Source: Sipunculus nudus (taxonomy: Eukaryota; Annelida; Sipuncula; Golfingiida; Sipunculidae). From it: a DNA stretch of 64,000 bases. The notes below the pieces were generated by a model that saw only the letters and a program-made list of their open reading frames with translations, had not been told where the DNA came from and did not search any database. The stretch is taken from positions 73,670,401 to 73,734,400 of the forward strand of contig CM049315.1 of assembly GCA_026874595.1 (NCBI GenBank), given 5' to 3'. Position numbers and translations under genes: made by a program. How positions within the stretch are numbered: the first letter of the stretch is position 1; every line of letters begins with the position of its first letter. This document shows positions 1 through 12,100 of this stretch, piece by piece.

Positions 1-432
1 AGGGATTTCCGAACACTCTGCGTTCTTTGTGCAGTTTTGTGTAGCATAACAAACCGCCGGCCTTGTCTTCTGTGATTCTCTACTCATTGCGTTGTCAGGG
101 TAACGTGCCGAGGCTTTGCTGCAACGTCTTCCCTGATTGGTTAGCTGATGAATGGGTGTTTGTTTGTGGGGACAGGTTAGTTTTTTTTTTTTTTTTTTTT
201 TTTTTTTTGTTCGCTGGTTACAAAGTGTTACACAGGGCATTTGTTCTTCCAAAATCAAATTATGATCAAAAATGAACGATCCCTTCGGAATGTGCTTTTT
301 TTTGTTTTTTTTCAAAACGCCCACCCGGCGTCCGCCTCTCGGGTCACCCGTATCCGCGAAAGGACGCGCGGGGCCCGGGGCAAAATATTAGGGCCGTCCC
401 CACCAACATACACGTTTTAGGTGAGGCCACTT
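1..432. other. Non-coding stretch at window start
   Basis: No coding region is recognised here. There is a poly-T run at about 180-207 and a short GC-rich, CpG-rich patch at about 320-400. The short open frame at 63-275 reads through the poly-T run and has no recognisable features. The stretch ends at the 4-bp duplication flanking the solo LTR that follows. Confidence 0.5.
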
Positions 433-1205
433 TGTTACGGAACCTAATATAAACAGATCACGTATGCGTGATAAACAGAAATTTTGTAATGGAGATAAAA
501 AAATCAGATTCTGTAACACTAGGCAGCGTGAAATGTCTAGCGGAATGAATAGGAAGTCATTGGTTTTTTGTTAACAAATAACTATAATTTATTCTTAAAA
601 CAACCCTAACAATATAATACACTAAATCAATACAATAATACAGTACAACAGAAAATAATGTATGTGCACAGTACCTGGATACCAACACTATCATAACGAT
701 AAGTCCTTTAAATGTAAACTCCCGGAGAATGACAGTCCAGTGAAAAGTTCTTGCAACAACCCAGAAAGTAAACTGAAGTCCAAATGCATAAAATCCAGGA
801 GAAAGTCTTTGAAAATGTATAATTGCCGCATTCGTCGGATAAGGTCCTAGAATCTGACATACGCTTCTGCGTCCGCTTGAATCTACTCTGCTGTCTCTCC
901 CTGCCGTTCTAAAACACAGCCCCTTTATATACCTTCACACCTCATGCCGAGAATTTTCCACTTCTCGAACAGTCTATAAGATCTTGCACAACACGCGTTT
1001 CAGGAATTCTCTAGAAAAACAGCGCTGTGAATCACCACACACCACGCTCATCACGTGACCCCGGCCAGGCGTGAAAACCCAACGCTCCCATGACAACGAG
1101 AGCTCAACCAGTACGGATTAAACATAGAATGTAATACGCGGCCAGACACGAGCGCCACAACAGGAGTTACGCCCGTGTCACATAATAAAAAGAGCACCTG
1201 TAACA
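433..1205 (-). mobile_element. Solo LTR, Gmr1-like Ty3-type family, minus strand
   Basis: The unit begins TGTTAC and ends GTAACA and is flanked on both sides by ACTT (429-432 and 1206-1209), a 4-bp target-site duplication. Read on the minus strand it has a TATA-like stretch followed by GGGGCTGTG (about 915-931), and an AATAAA signal near 586-591 before the end. The same layout is found in the related LTR at 32425-33123, and the last 48 bases match. No internal retrotransposon sequence adjoins it, so it is a solo LTR left by LTR-LTR recombination. If the transporter gene starts upstream of the window, this LTR lies in its first intron. Confidence 0.85.
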
Positions 1206-1621
1206 ACTTCTGTTGCACTTTTACCCAAAAAAAATTTTGTTTAAGGTGTCCCGTTTATAGTAATGGTGATATCGATCATGCTGCGGGATGTTATCTGAAC
1301 GCCATTCCTTAATACAAAGGAAAGATACGGGCAGATCGAGCTAGGGCATTGAGGCTAAAGTTCTGAAGATACCTTTCGCGATAACTGACTCCTTCATTAG
1401 TATGACAATACAAACACTAACGGAGTTGTTTGTGTGGAGATATTACAGCTTCTGCGAAGACTGACAATGCAGTTCAAGAAACAGAACAGAACTCATTATC
1501 CAACTAGAAATCTGCATTCTAAGGAATGCATGCCTCCGCCATGGGGAAGGGGGGGGGTTCTATTGTGGGTTGCTCCCAAAATTGTATTTGCATATACCTG
1601 TTTTTTTATGCATAAGTGACT

Positions 1622-1800
1622 CTACATTTGTAAATTTCCCTTGATGACATTCCTAAATCCGGATCATGTGCCAGATCTACATAAAAATCAAATCTATTCT
1701 TAAATAGCACATTCCCGAAATGCCCTGACAATTCCATGGGATTTCGTTCATGATTGCTTGAGTTATGCTTTGGAAAAACACACACACAAAAACAAACAAA
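1622..1800 (-). repeat. Dispersed repeat, inverted partner of 4615-4785
   Basis: The reverse complement of this stretch aligns with 4615-4785. It shares GGCATTTCGGG, GGCACATGATC and a CATCAAGG-to-ACAAATGTA block in the same order, with a CA/GT-rich tract on the outer side. Divergence is substantial, perhaps 20 percent by eye. It lies upstream of the first visible transporter exon, so the two copies flank three exons in opposite orientation. Confidence 0.65.
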
Positions 1801-2600
1801 AAAAAAACACCCACCCTAACGGGGATGAACGCATAGTCTCTTGACGGAGGCAATCAATTATAGCCGAAGCTGTGAATACACGACACAGTAGGAATTCATA
1901 TTGAACCGTGTGGCTACTTGAATCTTAACATACTCGCTGACGTCAAAGGGACAAATTCCGTCTATCTGACGTGAACCACTCATCCCACTAATAAGTCCCG
2001 ATTGAGATTATCAATGATTGGTCGGTTTTCTCATTAAAATTGATTTAACTAATTGAACAATTAAGAAAGCGACCATAAGCGATTAAACAAAATCAACCAG
2101 CCACCTGACGAAGAGATCTAAGCTCTGAATGCTCCTGAAGAAAATAAAGTCTACACTAAGCTGTCTTCATCTTATTTGCTACATTGAGAGACTGGGACGG
2201 CTACACACTTTACATACACGCACACCAGATTAGGATGAATATAATGCACCTCTGTGCTCTCTGCCTCCTAAAAATCTGTAAATATATAAGGTCATATAGA
2301 GTCATTAAGTACTGATAATATACTAATTTTATATATACAAGAGAGCGCATGGCCGTGGGCTTTTCCCCCAAAATAAGGTATTTGTGTGAATACCTGTACG
2401 GAGCCGTATACGGCGCTGGATGAGGAAACCGGGAAGTCAGAGTTCTAAAATTGCCTATATGGCTCTCTAAAATCATGTTATTTTATCATATTTTAGTTCC
2501 AACTGTATCCGAGTCCATATACGTGTCCGGATAAGAGAAAACACAGCCTAAGAATGTATTTTTGGAAACGTTAATAATCTGTGAATTTTCTTTTCTATAG

Positions 2601-3177
2601 GTCTGCAAGTCTCGTTCGGAGTGATATATCTTGACCTGGTGGACAGATTTTCCTCTGGTGCTACCGAAACAAGCCTCGTTCTGATTATTTTCAACTTAAT
2701 CCCCTTTTGTTTTGGTATGTGATATTGACACCATAGAGCCTGAGACCACTACTAGCAGAGTTGATAGAAAACTTGATACTAACTTTCCCATGGTTTAAGA
2801 CTTCTTTTCTGTCATATATTCGTATTACGAAATAAAATAAATCGAGACACGTTAAAGAAAATAACCAACTGAGGGCGCTGACTTTTCGCGGTACCTTTTA
2901 CCGGAAATAATACTCCAATCTTGAGTATACTCTACGCCGTATTTCAACTGGAATGCCGTAATTTGAATTTTGTGTTAATATTTCATCCTTGTATGCTTTC
3001 CCCAGGGCCCCTTGCCAGTTCGTTGGCGAAGAGATACGGATGTCGGGGTGTCGTGATAACAGGCAGTTTAATCATGACGGCAGGGTGTATTGCCTCGGCT
3101 TATGTGTCAAGCCTTTACGCCCTCTATGTGACACTGGGTGTACTAACAGGTCAAGAATCTAATTTTAGCATCTATGT

Positions 3178-3228
<51 letters not shown>

Positions 3229-3233
3229 TATAT

Positions 3234-3266
<33 letters not shown>

Positions 3267-6200
3267 TTTCCCAAATATATTCAGTAAATCTCTATGTCAT
3301 ATATGACCCTTGAGAAATAATAATGTATCATGACAAAAACATTAAAGTTGGTTTGGAACACGTTATATCACCCCTATTAAGTCAATATATCAAATATTGA
3401 ACATTGTATGATATATTTTTGGGCTGGGTTTTCTCTTGACATGCATTTTTATTTAATTATTTTCAGGTTTTGGGTCCAGTCTAACGCTGGCCCCATCTTT
3501 GGTTATAGTGAGTTATTACTTCGTAAAAAGAAGATCTAAAGCCATGGCTCTGAGCACGTTTGGAAGCAGCATCAGCTGTATAGCCATGGCTCCTTTTCTG
3601 TTATGGATTCTTGATATCTACACATTCCCGGGAGCAGCATTAATGTATGCCGGTCTATCTTTTAACCTTTGCGTAGCCGGCGCCCTCTACCGTCCGCTTC
3701 AGACACTTTATTTCACAGATAATGTGGACTCCATTGAGAAGTACATAGTAAAACAAACTTGTGTTGGTACATGCGAAAATGGTCATATACATTCTGAGAG
3801 TCAGATAGATCACTCTGATTTATATAATGATAAAGCAGTTGAGTTAAATCCATTACAAACAACGTGTATATCCCAACTATCATATAAAGGTGAAGTAGAG
3901 ATAGAAAAAGTGACGTCACCAATAAGAGCGCAAGATACGAGAGGGACCCTTACAAAGCTATCATCAATATTCAAGAAGTTCCCTACCCCAAAGAACCAAG
4001 TTGCTGTGTTGAAAAATCCTTCATTTATCATATACGCGTTGACCGTCTTCTCAATGCCAATAAACAACATGAGTTTTTACACTTTCCTGCCAGCACTTTT
4101 AAAAAGGACAGGCGCAACGGAAGTGGAAGTAGCCATTGTCCTCACAACTGCCGGAGCATTTGACATCATAGGACGGTTTTCATTTGGTTTCCTCTTTGAC
4201 TTGAAGCTCATCAAGAGGTACCGGGTGTTGTTACAAGGTACAGCGGGCGTTATGACAGGTCTCGTGACCCTTGCTATACCTCACGTGACCAGTCACGTGT
4301 GGATTACGATCATGTGCTCCTTGCGGACCCTCGTGATGAGCGGGTTTAATGCTCAACGTATCACTGTGATGGCTGATCTCATTCCCGTCCACCAGGTAGC
4401 GCCAGGTGTAGGGATGGTTCTGTTTTCCCAGGGTATGGGAAGCGTGGCGTTCATTGTGGCAGGTAGGTGTATGAACCATCGTGTTTTCAGTTTCATTTTT
4501 TTTTCTATTTTTTGTTTTTTTTAATAACTGAAATCGTTCAATATAGTTCGGTCATACTAATTATATATGGATCAATCCCATCGTTTTGGACATAATCGTT
4601 TGAACTCGTTCATTCACGTTCGGGTTGTGTGTGTTTGTGTGTGTTGTTGTTAGGAACGGAATCTCATGACATGTTCATGGCATTTCGGGGTCGGGTCAAT
4701 GAAAATCGATTAGACTTTAAAGTGGATCCGGCACATGATCTAGATCCAGGAACCTCATCAAGGAAAATTCACAAATGTACACTTAGGTCGCTTATAAACG
4801 AATGAAACTCGGAATGTGGATAAACAAGTTAATGACGGGGGATTGTATTTGTTAAAATACAGCTTGAATATTAACTTTGATGGACAAATAAGACGCTTAA
4901 AATTGCTTTTATTTGAAGAAATACTGCATTTGCTTAACAGCACCATCTAGCGTCCGCTCGACGAAAAAAATGCCAAAAGTAAATGCTCAAATTTCTAAAA
5001 TTCCTGTGAGCACGCTAGCAATTTATATATTGTATTACAGAGGTGGAAATATTAAAGTGTGTTGACGAAATATTAACATTTAAATTATATGTGCATTGCC
5101 TCACGCTGTTTGTTCATGCTGACTTAATACAAATGTTCCGTGGCATATGTATCCTGACTGTTTTAATACTGTTACCCGGTATATTTGGTTCTTTGTGTGA
5201 GTAAAAACAGTGCACAGTTCTCTATCTGATAAAAATGCGTAAGCAGAGATCCGATTTTGAGAATGTGCGACGATTCCCCAGCAAGGAGAATAACCATATG
5301 AAAGAGGAAACATAACAGAAACACCGGTTACATGCTTGAAAAATCTTTATTTGTGAAATTGCTCATTACGGCTATCAGGTGGCGTGCACGCTATGTTTAT
5401 GTTTATGGTACTGATCGCGCTTGTTTTTCTGGTCAGTTGTGTACAGGAGTAACTAGAGGACCTGTTTTTTTGTGACACTACGGGCCTCACTTTCCGAAAT
5501 TGGGGGGGGGGGGGGGGGAGGGAGGGAGGAAATGGACCCCTTCAAAAGTTTGGTGTTGACTTAAATCCTGGATTTCAAAAGATTTGACCTTGTATGATGA
5601 TGATCAAGGTAACCAGGTTTTGAGCTTATCTGAGATTTTATTCTGGCTGATATGACCTTGAAGATCCAGGTGAAGGTCACCAGTTTTCGAGCTCCTCAAG
5701 GAACTCGATCAAAACAATTAGTGTTTCAAATTTGAGGGGGAAAATGTGTGATACTTCAGAAGTGATGGGGTTCTCCAAATTCTAATTCGGCCTATTTGAC
5801 CTTGATGATGAAGGTCAAGGTCACCGGTTTTCAAACGCTTCCGAGATTTTGGTAGAAACAATTCAAATTTAAAATTTCATGAACAAATGTTGAGTCGTTC
5901 AGAAGTTATCGCGTTCACAATATATGACACAGACGACGCCGCCCACGATAGACCAAACACGGTCTCCCCCATGGGGAGGGGAGACATAATAAATGCGTTA
6001 ATTTTTAATGAAATATTGGTAGAAATCATAAGGTTTTAAGAAGGAAACGCTATATTTTATGTATATTCAACATGCATGGTTTGCTGGTATGTGAATAGGT
6101 CTCTTTAAATGTATTCCCGAAAATAACGCATATTCATGTAATTCCAGGTGTGTTGAAGGATACCCTGCAGTCCTTGAACATGCCGTTTTATTACGGAGGC

Positions 6201-6311
6201 CTGTCAATGGCTGCCCTTTCTTTGTTATTCGTCTGTCATCAGGGAGTCAAGTTCGTCAAAGCTGGAGGTAGGCCAACAAATGAACTGAGAGAGAACAGGT
6301 CTGACCTCTGA
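2601..6311 (+). CDS. Monocarboxylate-transporter-like (SLC16) gene, 3' part
   Basis: Four exons are 2601-2714, 3006-3149, 3467-4462 and 6148-6311, with the stop at 6309-6311. Each intron splits a Gly codon after its first base, and every boundary is GT-AG. Together they give about 472 residues of a 12-helix major facilitator that would carry monocarboxylates with protons or a similar solute across the plasma membrane. Family marks are GLQVSFGVIYLDL at the start, the helix-5 block YYFVKRRSKAMALSTFG near residues 102-118, a long polar cytoplasmic loop of about 100 residues between helices 6 and 7, and helix 8 FDIIGRFSFGFLFD. In helix 8 the family Asp and Arg (about residue 322) are kept, but Phe replaces the usual Pro after the Arg. 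The first helix with its DGGWGW-type motif is not found in the window, so the 5' exon lies outside. The exact SLC16 subfamily and substrate cannot be told. Confidence 0.9.
3180..3270. repeat. (TA)n then (GA)n microsatellite in transporter intron
   Basis: About 45 bases of alternating TA are followed by a GA-rich tract, within the intron between the exons ending at 3149 and starting at 3467. The apparent open frame running on from the preceding exon reads Tyr-Ile repeats here, which is simply the translation of (TA)n. Confidence 0.9.
4615..4785 (+). repeat. Dispersed repeat, inverted partner of 1622-1800
   Basis: The stretch starts with a GT-rich tract and continues with GGCATTTCGGG and GGCACATGATC, matching the reverse complement of 1622-1800 in block order. 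It lies in the intron after the large transporter exon. Confidence 0.65.
5570..5960 (+). repeat. Intronic repeat rich in TCAAGGTCA half-sites
   Basis: Three loosely repeated segments each pair TGACCTTGA-type and AAGGTCA-type blocks followed by a GGTTTT(G/C) tail (near 5585-5635, 5660-5690 and 5795-5830). The stretch ends in ACAGACGACGCCGCCCACGA. This organisation looks like a decayed dispersed element. A similar phrase with AAAGGTCAAGGTCAGAG occurs near 46825-46840. I do not recognise the family. Confidence 0.5.
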
Positions 6312-6545
6312 GTAACAAAGGGATAATGAACGCAACACAGGAACGTGTGATTTGCCGATGTTGCAGTTAGGGCTCATGTTAATACTAGTAAAGTCATATC
6401 ACACATAGATAGTTCGGTTGGTACCGACTGGCTATCGGACATCGCACCTCCTATTTCGCGACGGATGCTCTCCGTTTTAGCCAACGATCCCCAAACCGAT
6501 ATATCATTGGAACTAATGCCAAAATAAAGTAAAATCACCCGTATC

Positions 6546-6582
<37 letters not shown>

Positions 6583-7980
6583 CACACACATCTATTACAA
6601 TGATTTCTACAATAAAAATAATCCGATAAACATCCTTTAGCCATTTGGAACCATGCCTATTTAATCCATTATATTTGACAGAATCCGAATTGATATAATA
6701 TGGATGTTTTACATATTCCGGTAAAGTAAAATTGGAGAAACATAATCTTAACCTAATTTCTGTTAAAGAAACACACAAACGATTTAAACATCTAAACGTT
6801 TATCTAACCATGATAAACTATATTTTTTTCTGTTGGATAAACAGCTTCTGTTTCTTTTTCAATAAGAGTGTCCTATTTAAGCCTAAGCGTAATATGCTTT
6901 ACCGCGATTATGGTTAGACACCAACTGCTTTTTAATCTTTTGTATATCAATCATCCATAGAACATAAACCGTTCATTTTTGTATCAAAAGAAAATCTTAC
7001 TTTTTTATATACAAGATTTTATACAAATTTACGAGCCTTGAGAAGTGTACATACATATATAATGCCATTGACAAGGATGAATTTTAAGTAAAGGTATTTG
7101 CAATCAATAACCGTACGGTCATACTCTATTTGTAATAGATATAAAATGAAACATTCAAGGGGTTGCTTTAATATATTCATATGACGTATACTGTGCTTGC
7201 CTTTATTTATTGCCTGAATTTTTTTGCGTTTTTTTTTATTTTTAACAGTTTCACGGGCTTCCTTTTTCGCGCTCTGTCATTAGTGTAGTATAATTTATTT
7301 GTCAAATATGAAACTATAAACTGTAGTGACCAATATGTTTCATGAACCGCTGAATTCCCTTTTATCTAAGCCTACTATTTCTCTGACCGAATATCGCATG
7401 TTTGAACAGTCACGGAAGGCTTAGCTCTCGCATGCGGGAAGCATTACCCCGCTTTACGCGTGTACATTTATCTCGAGGTGTTTTACCTATACTACCATCA
7501 GTGACCCTTATCGGATATATCTGAAGTGTATGTGTGCCAAACTAGATGGCATCTAGTGGTGCTTTAAGTGAACATTTAATAGAAGGTAGTCATTCACATT
7601 GTGTCGTATTTAGTTAATGAATAAAATTTGTTATCTCAAGTAGTGAACGTAGCCGCTTGGGTAGCGCCACCTTGTATCTATATAAAGGACTAATGCTGAC
7701 GTCATAACCGAAATCATATGAAGCGCCGAATCATGTGTGTGTGATTGGCTAGGGATGATTAACGACGTGAATATTTGAATATATTCGAAAGGTCACAATT
7801 CAAAATGGGACCAAATACCGTAGAACAGTAGAATATAATGTTTGGCCTCAGATTTTAACTGCGAAAAAATGAAAAAAACCCCTTCTTTCGCCCAAATGAA
7901 GTAGTTTGCAACTGACAAATGGGTTCACCGCTGAGAATTCCCTTGATATAGCCGGTAATGTACCGCTATGAATGTTTAAA
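6312..7980. other. 3' flank of the transporter, no further gene seen
   Basis: AT-rich sequence following the transporter stop codon. It holds a (TA)n tract at about 6547-6580. The minus-strand frame at 6374-6778 reads through that tract and is not credible as a gene. No exon, RNA gene or mobile element was recognised. Confidence 0.5.
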
Positions 7981-7984
7981 CTGA

Positions 7985-8490
7985 CACTTACAGATGGGAT
8001 CAATGAACAAAGTCTGGTATTGGAGGAACCCAGTGATTTGTTACACTGCGCATGTATGTCAACTATGATTTAGGTATAATGTAACACATACGTGTATAAT
8101 AAGGGAATATACTGTTGCAACACCAGTTTTATTTTACTCATATTTGTCGCAAACATTATATTATAAATGCAAAACATAATAACCAGAAATTATTATTTAT
8201 TTATTTAAACCGGGTGGGTGGGAGTGGAATTTGACATGAACGGAACCTACACCAGACCGCCTTCTGTGCGTGCACGTAGATAATGAGCAGACGATGCCCA
8301 CGCCCCTCTGGATTTTTCTTTTTACGAATGAAACGGAGGGAACCAGGCCCCCCCCACCTATGGTCCAGTCCACTTTTCTCACTTTAAATGCCTTTAAGAT
8401 TAAAGGCGACTTAAAGATGAGATTAATGAACAAGCCTGGTATTGGAGGAACCAAGTGATTTATTACATGAATAAATTCACAGATGTGCAT
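7985..8490 (+). repeat. Pair of direct repeats about 420 bases apart
   Basis: About 80 bases at 7993-8070 recur at 8415-8490. Shared blocks are GGTATTGGAGGAACC, AGTGATTT.TTACA and TGCATGTATGTCA in the same order. The second copy has a 14-base insertion. The sequence between the copies contains poly-C and short open frames on both strands with no recognisable domain. Confidence 0.6.
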
Positions 8491-8499
8491 GTATGTCAT

Positions 8500-9590
8500 C
8501 CAAAGACTAAGAGTCCTTCAAAACCAAACATTGTTCAAATACATATAATCAAAGTACATCTGTATGACATATAGGTATGTCTTACAATTGTCTCCACCGT
8601 AAGAAATATTTACGAAAAATAAGGTTTCGAATGATACATATATTTTATGAATTTTGCTCTGTCCAAGGTACTTTTGCACATCGAGATAGTCCAAATGATA
8701 TCCAGTCTCCTTCAGCTTTAATAATCTCTGTGGGTACATGAGGGCAAAGGTTATGCATGGCCCTTCCGCGGCGAAAGGAATGTCTTGAATAGAGATGTCA
8801 GGGCAATGTCATGCCGTAAGCCTGTCCACCTGACCGTTAGTTGAATACGAAACTATCGGGATGTTTCAAACCAGCCAACATGGCAGCTCGGAGGATTGCT
8901 CTAGCTGGGCATAGTCCAACACCTATGCCTGGCGCTCTTGACACTTGAATGGAATATCTGAAATACATAACAAGTCCCCAAGATTTTAGTACGCCATGTT
9001 AATGCATGACGCGTCTGCTAATTGTTGAAGGTAACAAGCTATCTGAACACACTGTAAAAAGCAACCAAACATGCGCATAAAAGGTTGAGTCTACCGACTG
9101 TTCAAGCCTAAGGACAGACCACAACTTAAACAACATGTTTACTTTGACCCTTTAATGCGCTTAATGTCATTCACGCGTGACCTGAGAGAATGGGCTATCC
9201 AATCGTCACTGCCTAACGGGTTTGAAAAGCCACTTTCGACATGCAACAGTCGTACTACATTCAAATACAGTTTTATTGAATGAGAACTGTGATTGTTTTC
9301 TAAGTATGCTACATAGCGTAATAAAGCCTGACTACTTACTATTACCGATGGAAACTGAAACTGATGACAAAAGCCAAGTGATGTACGTAACTGGCTTCGA
9401 TTGGTGGGATTTGTGGTCTCAGCGTAGCCGCTCGTCGAAACTTCTCTACGTCCCTGTTCAGCGCTTCCGGAGCTTCTGCCAGTGCATCACCTGTTTAAAT
9501 ATAGTACATAGTGCCTTTAACAACATGTGATTACATAAACTGATCGCGGCAAATATTTCCGCCTTTCAGTTTTGACACAGATGCCAGGCG
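8500..9590. other. No recognised gene
   Basis: The open frame at 9222-9530 (+) is 102 codons long but has no helix pattern, motif or splice context that I recognise. On the minus strand, 9400-9480 has an open Ala/Glu-rich stretch that may be further downstream sequence of the adjoining DIRS-like element. This is too weak to annotate separately. Confidence 0.35.
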
Positions 9591-9594
9591 TTGA

Positions 9595-10795
9595 TAAAGA
9601 CATTCAGCTGCAGAAGCCTGCCTGTCATTTAAATATCGACAACGAACGACAAAGTTATATTTCATGGAGACCAAAAAAAATATCCTCAGAAGAACCATAA
9701 AACGATTGATGCGACAGGAACATTTGATGATGATTGCTGCTGTAAATGTATTGTCTGTATAGATGTATATCGTCTTATTACAAAATAAGTGTCCCCACTT
9801 TATAACTGCAAAAGCGGCAATTGCGGCCTCTTAATAATATATATGCAAATCAGCTAATTCAGGAAAGTCAATGCCCGAGTTAATGTACCACTGGTCCCCC
9901 CCCCCCCCCGTAGAAAGCACCAGCTCCTGTTTTAAAGGAATCCGTCATAGAAGTTTCATGGGGACTTTCCTCAATGAAGGAGACAACGTCATTAAACTGC
10001 CGCATGAATTTATGCCACAACTTGACATCTTGCTTTACCGCACACTGCAGTTTTGCCTTGTGGTATATTCGCTTCATCTTGGCGATGCAATTAAGCAATC
10101 TTCGGAAAATCCTTTCGCTTTTCCCAATCCTCGCTGCAAAGTTCAGTTTGCCTGATAAGGACTTAAACTGCCGTTTTGTTGCACAAGCAGTTTCACAATT
10201 TTTTCAAAAGTGCATTGATATCCTGCAATTTATCCTCAGGTAAGGTTAATTTACAGGTGAGTGTATTTCTTCCAATACCAAAAAACACTTAACAGGTACA
10301 AGGCGCTACAAGTTTATCTCTGTTTACTTCAAGGTCCAAAGGTAATAAATGTTTTATCATAGCTACCCAGGATTCGTAAGGTTCCAAAACTACCAGATAG
10401 TCATCCTGGTAGGCGACCACACTGTGCCCCTGTCGCTCCATCATCCGTTTTAAGCCCTGTGAAATCGTATAAAAATGGGTTGGAATTGCCCTGGCTCCAA
10501 AAGGCAATTTGACGTCATACATTTACCTTGTCTAGCCATGTTCAAACGTCCACTCCAGACTCCGATTGACTTGATGTCCATTTTATCTGCAAAAATAACC
10601 ATGTTTGATTAGGTTAACAGCAGAGCCAAACGATTCATATATGTGTTTATCATACTCTGGGAAATGCCAGTTCAATGAATCACCTAGCGGAAGCCTGCTA
10701 TCATGTATAAGTCTATAGCCCCCGTCACTTTTTGACACCTCACCTAGGAGTCTTGGGGGCTTGGTTGTTGACGATACTGGCGATGCCAACCTCAG
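9595..10795 (-). pseudogene. DIRS/Ngaro-like RT-RNase H remnant
   Basis: Read on the minus strand, 10789-10583 encodes the RT fingers region (SDGGYRLIHDSRLPLGDSLN). Next comes MDIKS, the first catalytic Asp region, near 10570. 10522-10289 encodes LPFGARAIP followed by the catalytic YQDD box and a KLV tail. From 10243 the frame continues as GKLNFAARI, then a stretch rich in Lys and Arg. From about 9910 to 9790 it reads WYIN.GIDFPELADLHI, EAAIAAFAVIKWGH and TDNTFTAA, matching the RNase H region that follows RT in DIRS and Ngaro elements. Several in-frame stops and frame changes show it is dead. No tyrosine recombinase or split terminal repeats were found, so the subgroup is not settled. Confidence 0.7.
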
Positions 10796-12100
10796 AGTGT
10801 CCTAGCGGGGGATTCTTGGGTGCATTGTCTCTGCTGCTGTGCCTGTTTACGGATGTTCCGGCTTCTGCGTTGTACCTGTGGAGGCTGTTGCTCTCTGGTC
10901 TCCTCATCTGCTCTTTTTTTAAAATAAACTTCCTTTCTTTTGGCGTTTCAGATATAAGTACATTTATTTTTCCTATTCTATTTCTCTTTCATCATCAACA
11001 CCAACAAAAGAAGAGAACGTAACGTAAAGCCACAAAAAAAATATACAATTTTATATAAATAAACAGGATATCAGGAAATAAAAGCGGCTCTCCAGGTATT
11101 GCACTTAAAAATAATATTTACCGTGTATACCCATGTCTAAACTTTAAGAAGGGTATGTTTCTCCAACTAGACCGATAGATATCATATCAGTATTACTAGG
11201 CCTTTCGTATTTAGATTATATCTCCCTGGCGCCGTGTTCTACACAACATGTAAGATGTGATGATATTAACAAAACAAACAAATTTTATACAAAAAATAAT
11301 GTATCAAGTGTACAACACCTGTGAGTACCATGACAAAAACCTCTTCAAGTGATCAATGTATGTTTTTTCCTCGCCTCTTCGCATTATTACTGATATTTTG
11401 TTTTCTAGGCTAGATCTATTATAGTATGGTTTAAAAAATTCAGAAAAAGATATTTCCGCATATAATTTTTTTTTATTGCTGTATACAAAGTTTTCCGTGT
11501 ATAATCAAATAATTATAAGGCTTCAATTTCCTTTTCATATTTTTGTGCTGACTGAAAATCACTTGTCTAATTGTGACGGACATCCGACTCTCACTAAAGT
11601 CGTTCCAGGTTATTAAATTAATTCATAACAAAACAGTTATGTGTATTGACAGGAGAAGAACGTGCTCCAGAGAATCAACGCTTCTATCACAATATTTTCA
11701 GTTGGGACTATCTACTAGTTTCATTTTGTGTAATTTCCCTCTAAATGGGATTATTCGGTGGAGGAACTTGAAAGTTAAAATCCTCGGATTTTGTATAATA
11801 CAGGTATCTGTTGGGGTGACTAATATACAATTTGAATTGTTCGTTAGATATATCAAACATATTTTGACAATATGATGGAGCAGTTGGCTCTTAGTAATTG
11901 TGTTTTATTTGTTTGTTATAAAGGGCTTTACATATACTCTGTAAAACACAAGAGCCAGTGTCAGATGACAACTCTCAGGTCTATTTGCTTGATGTGCAAA
12001 CTACTAAATTTCTCTTTCCTTGGGTTAAATATTTTTATTTGTTTTGGTATTGTTTTAGTTAAACTATACAATTCGAGAAAGTTCATATTTAATACATATC
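10796..12100. other. AT-rich stretch without a recognised gene
   Basis: The first ~120 bases on the minus strand are open and rich in Arg and Gln, and may be the N-terminal part of the DIRS-like polyprotein. The rest holds only short frames. The 144-codon frame at 11872-12306 (+) runs into minus-strand retrotransposon sequence at its end and has no domain that I recognise. Confidence 0.4.

Larger units (their letters stand above)
4463..6147 (+). other. Last visible intron of the transporter gene
   Basis: The intron runs from GTAGGT at 4463 to the acceptor ATTCCAG ending at 6147. It holds an inverted-repeat copy (4615-4785), a poly-G run at about 5502-5518 and a repeat rich in AGGTCA half-sites at 5570-5960. 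Short open frames on the minus strand (for example 5101-5313) show no recognisable features. Confidence 0.8.

Noticed and set aside
1-2600. First-helix exon of the transporter
   Set aside because: No DGGWGW-type sequence was found in any plus-strand frame, so the exon is probably outside the window.
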